From: Calycina herbarum
Lineage: Eukaryota; Ascomycota; Leotiomycetes; Helotiales; Pezizellaceae
NCBI GenBank assembly: GCA_001414485.1
Contig: LLEY01000071.1
Coordinates: forward strand, 186,001 to 250,000
Direction: 5' to 3'
DNA length: 64,000 bases
The position numbers and the translations under genes are program-made. A model generated the notes under the pieces. The model was not told the DNA's origin. It did no database searches and saw nothing but the letters and a program-made list of their open reading frames with translations. This document shows positions 37,201 to 48,900 of the stretch, piece after piece (the stretch's first letter is position 1; each line of letters opens with the position of its first letter).

Positions 37201-38024
37201 GTTGACGCGCTTCGCAGTTCGCTTGGCCAGATTGCGTGGAATTTTGATATTTCAAACTTCATTTGCACTAAGGGGCGCAATTCTTGCCGCTACACAAGTA
37301 TTTGTTTTCTTTTGGCGTTTATCATACCTTTTCCTGTGTACTGAATTGTACTAAGTAAAAACAACATGCTGCAACTCCGTATTTTGATGCGCTTCGAGTG
37401 TATAAGGCTATTGCTTAGAATGAAGAGTTTGATGATCTTCTGTTGTATACTTCAATTGACTGACACATTGTTATTTTGTCATTGAAACGCTGGCCAAGAG
37501 CCGTGTACGTAAAGTCCATGCTTTTGCTCCCTAAAGTAGTAGATACGTCGAGGCTGATACCCCTTCATTAACACCTGTCACTTTGAACCAGAGCCACCGA
37601 GAAGCATCTTGTTCGCTTCCAATGCACTTTTTACGTCAGATCTTTTGGCAAGTGTTGCAATAAACTTCACAGTCTTTTTGAATACACTGTCAACTATTCA
37701 ATACCCTCTGGTTCTTTCTCGTGTTTAATGCAGTATATCAAGGGACTGGCAGATTAAGAACATTATACCGAGTAGTGAATGGAGCAGCAATGAAACTGGT
37801 GAGGAATCCCAATATTAAGCGCCCACCCACAACTTTTGTATAGTACGTAGTTCAAATTGAACGCGGCTTCACTTGAGAAAACTTCAAGCGCGGCAGTGCT
37901 GATCAACTTCTGTTTCTCTACAATATGTAAGGATTTAGGAATAGTAATTCATAGAAAGGAAGAGACATTGAAAGATAACGTCAAAATATACGTATGAGTA
38001 AAGAGAAATCCCATATCTAAAGTG
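34287..38024. other. Gene-poor region, about 3.7 kb, with possible gene fragments
   Basis: Three short stretches look like remnants. On the minus strand at 34468-34253 is VDLIAGITVLCLHIPGLEWQ with good composition but no clear partner exons. On the plus strand, 35056-35253 encodes a 65-aa peptide with one strong hydrophobic span (FYTWHALLTLFLLFFCLGLI), as at the N-terminus of DUF3328/UstYa proteins, and nothing follows it. At 35911-36060, CGPVDLGPGVIDAFFCADDF runs up to a GTAAGT donor, again without a next exon. The rest shows nothing I can support. Confidence 0.4.
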
Positions 38025-38032
38025 TATATAAT
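38025..38032 (+). promoter_or_regulatory. Probable TATA box of the secreted-protein gene
   Basis: TATATAAT lies 145 bp upstream of the ATG at 38177, followed by a pyrimidine-rich stretch (CACCCCTCTCTACC...) where transcription plausibly starts. TATA boxes are not obvious for most other genes here. Confidence 0.5.
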
Positions 38033-38176
38033 CACCCCTCTCTACCCGTCAATTCATTCTTCCTCTCATCATCAACTTCCACTTTCCTTCACTTTCCACT
38101 ATCAGGACTTACTTCAATCCTTCCAACCACTCTAAATTCCACCTCTAACTCAACTCTTCGTTGAAATCAAGCAAAT

Positions 38177-38602
38177 ATGCAATTATCCACTATCGCCTTC
38201 CTCACTTCCCTCGTAGCCTTCGCAACTGCGGCACCAACAGTCGAAGCTCCTGTATTTGATGCCGTCATGGAACTTTCAGCTCGTGCCCCACCTATCTCAG
38301 GTGTCTTTGTCTTCAATGATGATGTTTGTGGTGGCCAGCCAACCCCCGCATCTACAACCATTGTAGGCTCTGGATCCGAACGCTGTGTCCTAGTGGTCAG
38401 TGCTCGCTCCGTCAAAGCCGCTGGACAGTAAGTTCATCTTTCACTCAAGAGACCCAACGGGATAAACGAATGGAGGCTAACATTTTTCAGTGGCTGTAAG
38501 GTGCATATATTTTCGGGGACCAATTGGCAGGGGATAAAAGTTGAGATCAAAGACACTGAATGTCACTCCAACCTTTTTGGTTCCTACCTCTCGAAATGCT
38601 AG
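38177..38602 (+). CDS. Small secreted cysteine-containing protein, effector candidate
   Basis: Exons 38177-38427 and 38491-38602 (63-nt intron, phase 2) give 120 aa. The N-terminus MQLSTIAFLTSLVAFATAAP is a clear signal peptide with likely cleavage near Ala-18/19. The mature part has five cysteines (in DDVCGG, SERCVLV, HGCKVHIF, DTECHS and the C-terminal SKC). Splicing moves the frame from a short dead end to HGCKVHIFSGTNWQG and ends on Cys, a typical end for fungal secreted small proteins. The odd cysteine count is unusual. The W of SGTNWQG sits where related small proteins, as far as I recall, often have C, so a lost cysteine is possible. No enzymatic motif. The flanks are gene-poor, which suits an effector-type locus; the role is inference. 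Confidence 0.8.
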
Positions 38603-39493
38603 AAGATTGATGAAAGTGGAAGTCAGAGGAGGGGTTTGAGGAGCATTGGAGTTCCTAGTTAAAAAAACAGGGCTCGACTGGAGCTGTATGAAAACGCTTA
38701 GAAGGTTTAGGGTCATGTTCACATTCAACAATGAGCTCGATCAGATATAAACTTTTGGGTTTGCGGAGTTTGCAGCGTTTGTTTGTTTGGATCTAGTCTT
38801 AATTTTGGGTTTTCTATTGATGAACTAAAAATCTCACAATGTTTTTCAAGTCTTGGTACCTTTATGATTGCATTGAGCTCGCAAGCATAATTAAGTTACT
38901 GAGCTCACTGAGAGAGGTGCCACTTGAGAGTTGCTCTTCTGAGTTCATGTAATCTAACCTTCTGGAAGAATCAGAGTCTTTCTCTTGAGTCTAGAAGCAC
39001 AAATGAAGCAAGATCTTTGCACCAAAATAACCATTCTCGGACAAAATCTACAAATCAAAACTGCGTTGTATATTTCTTTCTCTTCTTGGGCGTTGATTTC
39101 AACATAGAGATGGGTAGTATAGACATGAAATGAACGTTCTAAAAGGAGTAACAGTTGAAGAACTGACTAATAAGTACATCGCGATTTATAAATTGGGGAT
39201 ATAGAAGTTAAATTTTGGCCAAGTTCATCCCTAGATGGTTCTATAAATAATATTAAAACAAGAAACGGACGAAGTTCGGCGTTATTCGGGATTGTTGTTG
39301 CTGGGGCTCGCTGACGCCTTCAGCGCATCGCGATTTGTAAAGGGAGCATTGGTCAGCCCTCCCACTTTGCGACTATCTACACTCCTTTGCTCGAAGCTCC
39401 GTGTTACAACATGGCATCCTGTTTGGCCATAGCAGGAGTCAACGTACGAAGGTTTCATCTGCGATTCTGATTTCCAGGAAACAATCGGGCAAA
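38603..39493. other. Intergenic, 0.9 kb
   Basis: 3' flank of the secreted-protein gene and promoter of the OPT gene. No further gene was seen. The open frame continues upstream of the OPT start to 39401, but without an ATG. Confidence 0.45.
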
Positions 39494-41733
39494 ATGGCCC
39501 CCGACAGAGGCGAAAGCTCATCGAGTCCCGACTACCAGTCTATTTCAGCCTCGAATATTCACTCTGCCCAAGATGAAGCTATCCCATCCTCACAAGCTCG
39601 AAGACGTAGCGACGCCCGCCGTTTCATTGCGACCCATGCCAGCGAAGGGCAGAATTTCACCCTACGCGGAATTTCCGTCGGTTTAGGCGTCGGTCTTATC
39701 ATATGCTTCTCGAACATGTATTTTGGACTGCAGACTGGCTGGGTCTCGAGCATGAGCATGCCTTCGTCTCTTATCGGCTTCGCCTTCTTCAAGACCTTCG
39801 CGAAACACCTCGATTTGCCTTTTACACCGGTGGAAAATGTGCTGGTACAATCGGTGGCAGGGAGCATGGGAACGATGCCATTGGGGTGCGGATTTGTGGG
39901 AGTAATGCCGGCGTTGAACTATATGTTGAAATCAGAGGAGCAAGGCCCAATCTTTCTAAGCTTGTGGAAACTCATATTATGGTCCTTGGGGTTGTGCTTC
40001 TTTGGTGTCGTGTTTGCGGTACCATTGAGGCGACAGGTTATAATCCGGGAGAAGCTAAAATTTCCATCTGGGACGGCAACAGCCTTGATGATAGGGGTAC
40101 TGCATGGAAAAGAAGCTACGGTTGAAGGGCCACTTGAGGTTGTTGCTACTGGGGACCAGGACCGAGAGCCATCCAATACAGACTATGAGGATAGTCGGAG
40201 CGAGAGCGACGATACGGAGGAACCAGATAAGGGACAACAGAGTACTTGGAAAGCAAAAGTTCGGCTCTTGGTCATCTCATTCGCTGTATCTGGAACATAT
40301 ACTCTTGCCACTTATTTCTTTCCTATCCTTCGAAGTTTGCCCATCCTAGGCAACTACCTAAAATATTCGTGGCTATGGAGTTTAAATCCGTCTCTGGCCT
40401 ATGTTGGACAAGGAATTATAATGGGACCTGCAACCACCACACACATGCTTATTGGGGCGATAGTTGGATGGGGAATTCTGTCCCCTCTAGCTAAGAACAA
40501 AGGCTGGGCTCCTGGCCCAGTAAACAACTGGGAGACTGGAAGCAAAGGCTGGATTGTTTGGATATCCCTAGCAATCATGCTGGCTGATTCAGTGATCAGT
40601 CTTGGCTATATTGCCATCCAACCAATTGTGAACAATGGCGGGAAGTACTTCGCAGAAGCTCACCGGAACATCAAAAAAGGCGACTGGAAAGGACTCCTCC
40701 TTATCCCAACTGGCAAACCCAAACGAGGATACGCTCCTCTTGTTGGGCGTGAAGACGTTCCTACACCCCTCGAGGACTCTGGATCAGGTTCATCTCTTTC
40801 TGAACAAGAGACAAAAGACCTCCCCGAACCTGACGCTCCTCCTGAACATCTGGTGAACGACAGCACAGTGTGTATTGGACTCGTACTTTCGATAATATTT
40901 TGCGTGGTAACAATTCGAATTGTATTTGGGGAACTTGTTCCCATTTTTGCTACAGTTATTGCAGTCTTCATGGCACTCGTGCTGTCAATCATGGGTGTAA
41001 GAGCATTGGGTGAGACAGATCTCAATCCTGTATCAGGAATCAGCAAATTAGCGCAGCTTTTCTTTGCTGTCATAATTCCGCAGTCAAACAAGAACTCTGT
41101 TTTGATAAATCTTATTGCTGGAGCAGTCTCAGAAGCTGGGGCATTACAAGCTGGAGATTTGATGCAAGATTTAAAGACTGGCCATTTGTTAGGAGCTGCA
41201 CCTAATGCTCAATTCTGGGGACAAATAATTGGCAGCGCAGTCGGCGCAGTCGTGAGTGCTCTCATCTACCGACTCTACACCAGCGTATATCAAGTACCTG
41301 GCGAGTTGTTCCAAGTACCCACTGGTTATGTTTGGATCTTCACGGCGCGATTGGTGACCGGGAAAGGATTACCATATATGGCTTGGCAGTGGGCATTGGG
41401 CGCTGCTATAATTTTCACAATCACAACCATCATAAAGATGGGTGCTGTGGGGAAAAGATGGCACCCTTGGATTCCTGGGGGTATTGCTGTTGCAGTCGGT
41501 ATGTTTCCCCATATTTCTGTATATCATTTACTAATTTGTCTGCAGGCATGTATAATGTGCCATCTTTCACTCTCGCACGCGCAATTGGTGGATTCGTAAA
41601 TTGGTACTGGAAATCGTACAAGAAACACGAGGAAACTCCAATTGTAGTGTTGGCGAGCGGTTTGATTTTGGGTGAAGGCGTTGTTAGCATTTTGAATTTA
41701 TTGCTTGCAAGTGCAAAGGTGCCGCATCTATAG
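39494..41733 (+). CDS. Oligopeptide transporter (OPT) family protein
   Basis: Exons 39494-41498 and 41546-41733 (47-nt intron) give 730 aa. OPT proteins are proton-coupled importers of peptides, glutathione or metal chelates at the plasma membrane or vacuole. The N-terminal ~55 residues are Ser-rich and hydrophilic. The OPT signature starts at FTLRGISVGLGVGLIICFSN with MYFGLQTGWVSSMSMPSSLI, then PVENVLVQSVAGSMGTMPLG and LKFPSGTATALMIGVLHGKE. A charged cytoplasmic loop (DSRSESDDTEEPDK) follows. Further spans include LLIGAIVGWGIL-type segments and FFAVIIPQSNKNSVLINLIA with GAVSEAGALQAGDLMQDLKT. The final exon gives YNVPSFTLARAIGGFVNWYW and a last span, LASGLILGEGVVSILNLLLA. This resembles the fungal group near the YSL/PTT-like OPTs rather than the isp4 type; substrate unknown. 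Confidence 0.92.
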
Positions 41734-41811
41734 TGTAGCAAGACTATTTATCGAAACAATGTTCAAAATAATCTACTGTCCATGAATTGTGATCCGAATA
41801 ATTACAGAGCC

Positions 41812-42015
41812 TCCCGGTCAACACTGAAAAGTGGCACCATGATTAGCGACCACAACATAATAACTTGACAACAACTAATCGTAAAAATATCATAAGAATA
41901 TGACTAGATACGTAAGATGCTAATTTGCCTTGCCCCGGAGCGTTGGAAGTTTTTACCTTGTTTGCGTTGAGTTATATGAAGTAATGGAACTTGACGGTTC
42001 TTGGTATGCTGACGT
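41812..42015. repeat. Dispersed repeat, most complete short copy (C)
   Basis: It begins CCTCCCGGTCAACACTG then AAAAGTGGCA, which is the inverse complement of the right end of copy B (GCCACTTTTT...CCACCGGGAGG). Its left half aligns with 28668-28780 and its right half (GGAAGTTTTT...GCGTTGAGTT) with 29581-29609. It appears as one ~200-bp MITE-like unit. No coding capacity. Confidence 0.55.
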
Positions 42016-42115
42016 GACAGGTCCAATTACTGGCGTTCAGCCACTTCTCGAGAACCGCCATGTTACATCTTCAAAACCAAGTCACTTTAGGGACGATTGC
42101 GAAACAACTGGATTT

Positions 42116-45100
42116 CATTGCATCTCGCAGAATTTAGTGTCTCTCGCTCTTTTCCTAGTTGCTTCAAAATTTGTCCCTGGTCACGAAAGTGCTTTGACAT
42201 TGTATTAACTAATCGGTCAGCCACGCACGGGAACCCATGTTTACTTAGCGTTCCTGGGAGCCTTTTAAAGCGCCTCGCAATTAAATCTTCCTTAGGCACA
42301 ATTAAATTTTCACCTTGAGTCACGTTTGCAGTTCGCGATATTTAGGGTGTTTTAATCATTACGCTTGTCTACTCTGTTGCTTCATGGGTTATTTTTTCTA
42401 TGTGGTCTTTGAGGGTTGACTTGTTGATCAGTTTTTACTGGAATGGTGGCGAGGAAGCTTCCAGCTCATTCAACCAAACAAACACGTATTTCTTCTGTGT
42501 TATGTATGCTCTATTATTCTATTAATTTTGCCAAAGTTTTCATGTTTATTTGTTTAATTTGTGATTTTCCTACGTTTGGGGGTTGTACTATTGGCCAAGG
42601 CCGCGTACTTTTATTTGTATGCTAATTATTCCGAATCATGAAAAGGGGTTCAACAGGTCTGCCTGCTTGTACTTTGTTGCAAATCGCAATTTGTAGCTGC
42701 TTTAGAATTCAGCTTCGCTTAAAGTCCATTGGTTATTTCAGCCATCTAATTTGACTAATTTCTAAACTACTGCTATCTAAATGCCCCTTTGAAAAGCAAA
42801 TGTTGCACATCGCAAAACTTAGCTGCGTTTAACGAAACCGTTCATCCCCTGCTAGTATTTCTTTTTATCATCCCTTTCCAACTTGTCACTTGCGAGATTC
42901 ACCATACTAGTTCGTTGCGAGTAAATTGATACGACTGTAACGCCAAGTTCAAGCCCCTCGCTAAATTCGCTTCGGGCTCCACCTCTTTCCGCCAGCATTG
43001 CTTCGGGCTTTCAGCCGTCCAAGGAAAATTCCTTCACGCCAACTCTCATCAACATAGCCCTATCCCTAGATCCGAACCCAGAAAACTTTTCTCAGCATCG
43101 GTCCCTTTCGCGTTCCCATTAAGCACAAACTACTCATGCACAGCCAGCACCAACAATGCCCACGAGTCAGTGGCAAAAGAGTCCGGCTCCGCACCAGTGT
43201 GAGAGCGCCAGACTTTAATTCGAATTCGTATCCCTTCCACTCATGCCCTTAAAAAGTTTTCTTATCCCTACTTAAACCACCAAACAACGCGACATGCAAC
43301 ACCGCAACGGAACTCTCGGGAAAAACAGAAAAAGTTCAAAAGAGCCAACGGCTTGGTAAACAAGGGGTATCCCAGTATTTTGGCAAACGACAGCGGAACT
43401 AGGGTAGTTCGCGACGTGTAAATAGACTACGTATTCGTCTTCTCCACAATACGATGCTTAACTTGACTTGGCCCAAACCAGCTTGTTTGCTTGATGTAAC
43501 ATTGCGTAATGCAACGGAAAGGTACTAAGGGTCTTGCAAGGATGGTCTGGGATGAATTAGCATAAAAGTCAAGATGGTCGAAACTATGGACGGTTACTGA
43601 AACCCTGTGCCCCTCCGACACTGTTAGTCTAGACTAAGCTGCCTCATCAACCGAGGCTAGTAACGGCTCGCATAGAGATAATTTTTTCCAAGCCGCATAG
43701 AAACTAGCTAAACGTTCATTTCCACCTCTACGCTACCGTCTGCAGATATCCACATTAATCGACCTAGAAAAGGGGCGAAGTCAACCTAAAACATACTAAC
43801 CAAACTTAAGCAAAGTTACTTGATTTTGAAATGAGCCTAAACGAAAAAAAGGTACCAAGCACGGAGCAACCCAGACAGATCTTCAAATAGTCAAGATCCA
43901 AAAAGGGAACTAAGTATCGCGATATGCATCGAAATAAAATTCTAAGATGATCCCGCAAAAGAACCGTCTAATTGCCAGATAGCAAGGAGGTGCCAGCCAG
44001 CCAAGCAACCAAAGAAATATGCAACCCGACCTGGGAATTCCCAAACAAGAATCGCGACTTGCAACGGAATAAAAACTCTAACGATGTCGCAAAAGAACGA
44101 AACCTCCGGGGTCTTTGGCGCAAAAATAAGAGACTGGTTGACTAAGAAAAAACCACTTGGTGTCGGGTAGCTGTCGGAAATTAAGTAAGGGCCAGGCCGT
44201 TGGAAAAACAAACTAAAAAGACGTCGGTTAACCCATGACTTTTCAGGGCGGAAACGTTCAGAGAGTTTTGCTAATTATTGCGATATGCAACAAAAGGTAT
44301 TAAAATCAAGGAAACTAGTGCTGAAAGAATATTGTGAGGGGTCAGTCCAGTAAGCCGTTACCATGATGCGAACTAAACAAACGCTTCTCAAAAAGGGGCA
44401 ACGAGATCCGGAAAACCCATGACTTTCCTCGGCTTAGAAATACATCAGAGAGTTCTACTAAAAACTGCGAGATGCAACGAGTTCCCGATAAGTGAAAGAA
44501 AATGGTACTAACAAAGATTCTCTCAAGGTTTGGCCTAGTAGTCAGATGAACCGAATCAACATAAGCCGCTTTCGAAAAAGGGGCCGCTCTTAAATTTCTA
44601 GACCCATAAGGTTATACTAAAAATTGCGATATGCAACGAACGAAAACCAAGTGGAGAAGAAACAGTAGTCAGTTCTGTACCAAAGGAGTTATCAAGGTGT
44701 AGCCTAGTTGTCAAACGGCGCTTCCGTAAAAGGGGCAAACAACCCATGTATCTCAGCCCTGAAAACACCAAAAAACTAAGTTCAACTAAATATCGCGATA
44801 TGCAACATCTTGAATCCACACCTAGTGGAGCAGCACTAACATAAAATCTTTCAAGGGGCAGCCCCGTGGGACTCTTGTCAGCCTCGATTTACAAGAATAG
44901 AAAAAGGTAACTAAATATCGCGACATGCAATGTAGCTCAACTTCTCCACTAGCCAAGGTCAAGCACAGAAACATTTTTAATTTAGAAAGGGTACTAAATA
45001 TTGCGAAATGCAACGAACAGCAACTGAGTTTAACCATGTAGACAAGAAGCAGCGGGTGGTATAAACTCTGCTGACTCGTGAGATTTCAGTTCATTTCAAA

Positions 45101-45556
45101 GTAAGAGAAGTAAGAATATAGTGGATTGGACCGCCAATCTTCGGTCATTAAGTTTGGGATCCTTTGTAAATTTTCATGGCAGACGCATTGTTGATGTGTC
45201 TACTGATACCATCTTGTTCTTACAGCTTCAGAGGAAATCCATCTTCAAAGAGGACTTGACCACCAAATTGGACTTCAGAAAGTCTCAAAGTACAACCCCT
45301 CATACACCAAGTAATGCTCCCCCTACAATCAAGAAACCTGATATTCAACGGTTACTTTCTTTACCAATGTATCTACATCTCGGACCCGATATCAATTCTA
45401 ATTCTGCCAATACTCCCTTGTGAAGTCCTGCCGTACTGCCCTTCCTTAAAAAAGGTACTAAATATCGCGACCTGCGACGAACACCAGGACTCACCCAGAA
45501 GACCCTCCTATTCTACATCATTCAAAAAAAGGTACTAAAAATCGCGACCTGCAACA
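42116..45556. repeat. Two-armed array of a degenerate CGCG-centred motif (about 16 copies)
   Basis: No gene fits in 41734-45918. Instead, a short motif with core AAATATCGCGATATGCAA recurs, usually preceded by GGTACT and followed by CGAA. Minus-strand copies lie at 42141-42116, 42348-42324, 42696-42676 and 42822-42802. Plus-strand copies lie at 43286-43300, 43499-43516, 43909-43930, 44050-44066, 44271-44291, 44455-44480, 44615-44639, 44784-44806, 44909-44932, 44992-45016, 45455-45480 and 45532-45556. Spacing is irregular (about 80-230 bp, one gap of 460). Between 44200 and 44900 longer units are visible: AGGGGC..., then AACCCATG..., then the motif, repeating every ~160-190 bp. Orientation flips once, between 42823 and 43285. 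The best copies contain the palindrome ATATCGCGATAT. Sequence 45557-45918 after the array shows nothing else. Confidence 0.75.
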
Positions 45557-45918
45557 TGATAAAAAATCCAAGCTTTCTAAACCTTATTCTCCTCAAAGCT
45601 TTGGACTCCTGAGTCGTGGCAAACGACAACCGAGTCGCCGTTCTAATAACTTTTCCAAAACAGGTGTCAACATAAACCGTGTCCTCGTATCACCCTTATC
45701 CAACGGCAACTTGAAAAGAGAAAGTATCGTTAAGTAAATATCCCTTGCTTTTCTTTGTAATCTATACATTATTAAATTCCCCCATCGCTATGCCTCAATA
45801 TATGACTTGCCCTCACTTTCCTCCCCGTCCCTCCCAACCAGTAAACCCAATTTCCCATTCCGCCACACCCCACTCCCAAAAAATAGAAATACAAACACAG
45901 AAGTCCTCTCCCAGCCAA

Positions 45919-48900
45919 CTAAAACCCAAAACTATCCAACAAGCTACTACTCTCCGGCTCCTCAAAAACACTAGGCGGCGGCTTATGCACAGGCCCCCCA
46001 CCACTCTTCATCTCCCCCACGCCCTGGAATCCCCCAATCCCACCCGTAGTCGGTAAATCCGCAACCACAAGACTACTCCGTCTCCTAAGCATCTTCCTCA
46101 ACTCCGGCGCCGCAGTTGAGAAAGTAGCCGTCGGGGCCGGAAGCAAGAACTCCCAATTCCTAACCAGATCAAGCGCCAAAAGATCACAGCCCATGCGGTC
46201 ATAAAGTCGTGCGTTGTGGAGGACGAATGTCCACTCAACTTTCGGCGTGATCTTCGATGCGCCTCTCAGAGTCTGCAGGGTTTTCTGTCGGAGCTGCGAG
46301 TACAGGACCACGAGGGCCGGATCGTCGGTGAGGAAGAGTTTGGATTGGAGGTCGGGGGTTTGCGGGGTTTCGAGGAGAGTGTAGACTGGTGACTGCGTGG
46401 GGTGTTAGGATGTATATGAGGGTTGATGGAGGAGGGGGCTTACGATTAGAGCTCTTACGGACATATCTCGTCTGTGGAGCATCCAGAAGGCCCAAGATGC
46501 TAGCCAGCGGTTGCCTTCTTGTGCTGCTAGGGGCAAGACTTTATCTTGAAGAAGTTCTCGTAGAACAGGGCCTCGGTCTCCCTCGTAGACTCTGGTTACT
46601 GCGATTGCGAGCTGGAGATCTTTTAGTTGATTTAATATCACATTGACCGCATCTTTCAGACAATCCGCTAACAGGAAAAAAGCTGCTGCATATTCTGATT
46701 CACACGTTAGTATTAAGTTCAAAAGATATTGTGAAAGTTTTTACCATTTCTATGCTTCCCAAGCAATGCATATGCATTCTTCAAAGCAGCAGTCTTCCAC
46801 TTCTTGTCCTGAAAGTTGTTGCTGAGAAGTTTGATAGTAGCGGACTGTTCGCGATTCCAAGCAGCCATTCTCCAAAGACCTTGAAGCACAGCTTTCTTCT
46901 TGAGCGCAAGATAGAATAGAGTGCAATCAATGGGGTTCTTCATCTCGCTTTTGGTATATTCGTTTCGAGCAATATTCTCGAATTGTGACTTCTACAAACG
47001 TTGTTAGCATTGTATTGAGAGATTTAACAGAATATCAGGTCTTACCAGAGCAGTCAAATCGGTCATCCACATGAAAACCCCACTCTCTCTTGCATTCTCC
47101 CACAACATCTTCCCATGGAATTGATGATTGACCATATCAACTAGGATATCCTGACTGTTGCTGTGGTATGCCCAAATGATCTCTCTCCAACTGATACTAA
47201 CTTCATTCGCTCTACCTCTGCGCAAAGCAAGCTGACGAAAGAAAAGCATAAATCTAGCAGCATTATCATCCATGGATCTCCGTTGTTTCTCAACAATTGA
47301 GACACATTCAACAATATCAGCTAGATGGATCTGCTCTTGCCTTGAGAGCTGAGGTAACGCGACTTTGGCAAGTTTGTCGTTGATTGCGATTGCGACCTCT
47401 TCGGTTACTGTTTCTACTTCATCCTCTTCCTCGGTGAAATTGCTAAAGGCCTTTGCAACCTTGTTCGTTGCCGCTGAGGAGGAAATGTTCTATCATCGTT
47501 AGCAGTATCCCCAAAATCTAAAGTAGGTCGAGACTTACATCAGAAGACTCATAAAACTCCTCCAAATCCATCCCAAGATGATTATCAATCACGTCGCTTT
47601 CAACATAATATTTGAGAGTTTTATACAACGCAATCAACACCTTCTGAACAAGTGCACTCTTCCCAGCAAGCGTACATTGGCCCAAGAATTGGGGATGGTA
47701 GACAGGAAGAGGACCGTTCAGCCTGGAAACAACATCGAACAGGTTCCATGGTGTTTTCTGATGTGCAAGTCCCAGATTGGCCACAACAGGAGCTGTAATA
47801 TCAACAGCCTTGTCAAAGACAAATAGCTGATTTCCAGCACCGATGATGAGATTGCCCCCTCCCAGCCAACAGGAATCACCAATGGGATGGGGTGTGAGAT
47901 CTCGGATGTTGAACTCCCTGATAGCAGCCCAAGCCGGACCTTTATGTAGGTAATCATACCGCATCTGAGCGAGGAGAATCACCCTGTATTGAAATCCCAC
48001 TGCAAGAATAGACTGGTCCGCTGGGGTTGATGTCCAATCCAAATCCCGAATGGTATCTTGGTCCTCGTAATCCTGAGAATACTCTAGTTGAGCTCCTCGG
48101 ACATCCCAAATTGTCAATTTTGATCTTGTGGAATTTACAAGTGCAGCTTTTCGTATCGAACTACCGCTTGCAAGGGCAGGTTCGCTAATTCCAGTATCAA
48201 CAGAGCAGGTCTCCAACCAATCAACCTTCTGATTCGCAAAATCAATTCTCGCAGTCCAGGATCGAAGCATACCAGAGTGTGTATATGAGATAGCGATATC
48301 TCTCGCGAAAGTATCGAGGAATCCCGAAATGACTGGAGGCGATCCAGCTGGGTCTACAGGTAAAACATACGAAACATCATCATTAACTCCGAGGTCGAAT
48401 TGGCAGAACTCCCGAATTGAGGGTTTATGGAAGCCATTCTGTTCAGTAATGTTTCCTCCAAATGGGGGAAGCTGAACTTCCCAAACAATACCTTTCATCT
48501 CGGAGGTAATTGTTGCAATATGAGCTACAGGCCCCTCTTTCTTAACTTCGGGAAGCATGAGAATGCAAAGGGGTTTGCCTGAAGCTGAATAAGAGCAAGT
48601 CGCAAGGCGTGTTGCTTGGGCTTTCCGAGTATCCCAAAGCACAACTTTGTCATAATGTAAATATATAACGAAGTTGCCTTTTCGCATGACACAAATTCTG
48701 TGAATATGGTCGCTCTCGGTGATGATGCTTTGGCGATATATAGAAGTTCCTCCCTCACGATCCATGTGTTTCCATACGATCCCCTCATTTCCGCTCGTTC
48801 TCGAAACTATGGCTCTTCCGCTAACATTTCTGATAATCTTTCCAATCGTGGAAGCATGACCAGTCCAGGTAGCCTTCGGAGCAAATCTATTTTTCCTAGG

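Noticed and set aside
39171..39340. ATCGCGATTTATAAA and ATCGCGATTTGTAAA near the OPT promoter, similar to the array motif
   Set aside because: They share only the CGCGAT centre; the GCAAC half is missing. Probably coincidence, but worth including in a matrix scan.
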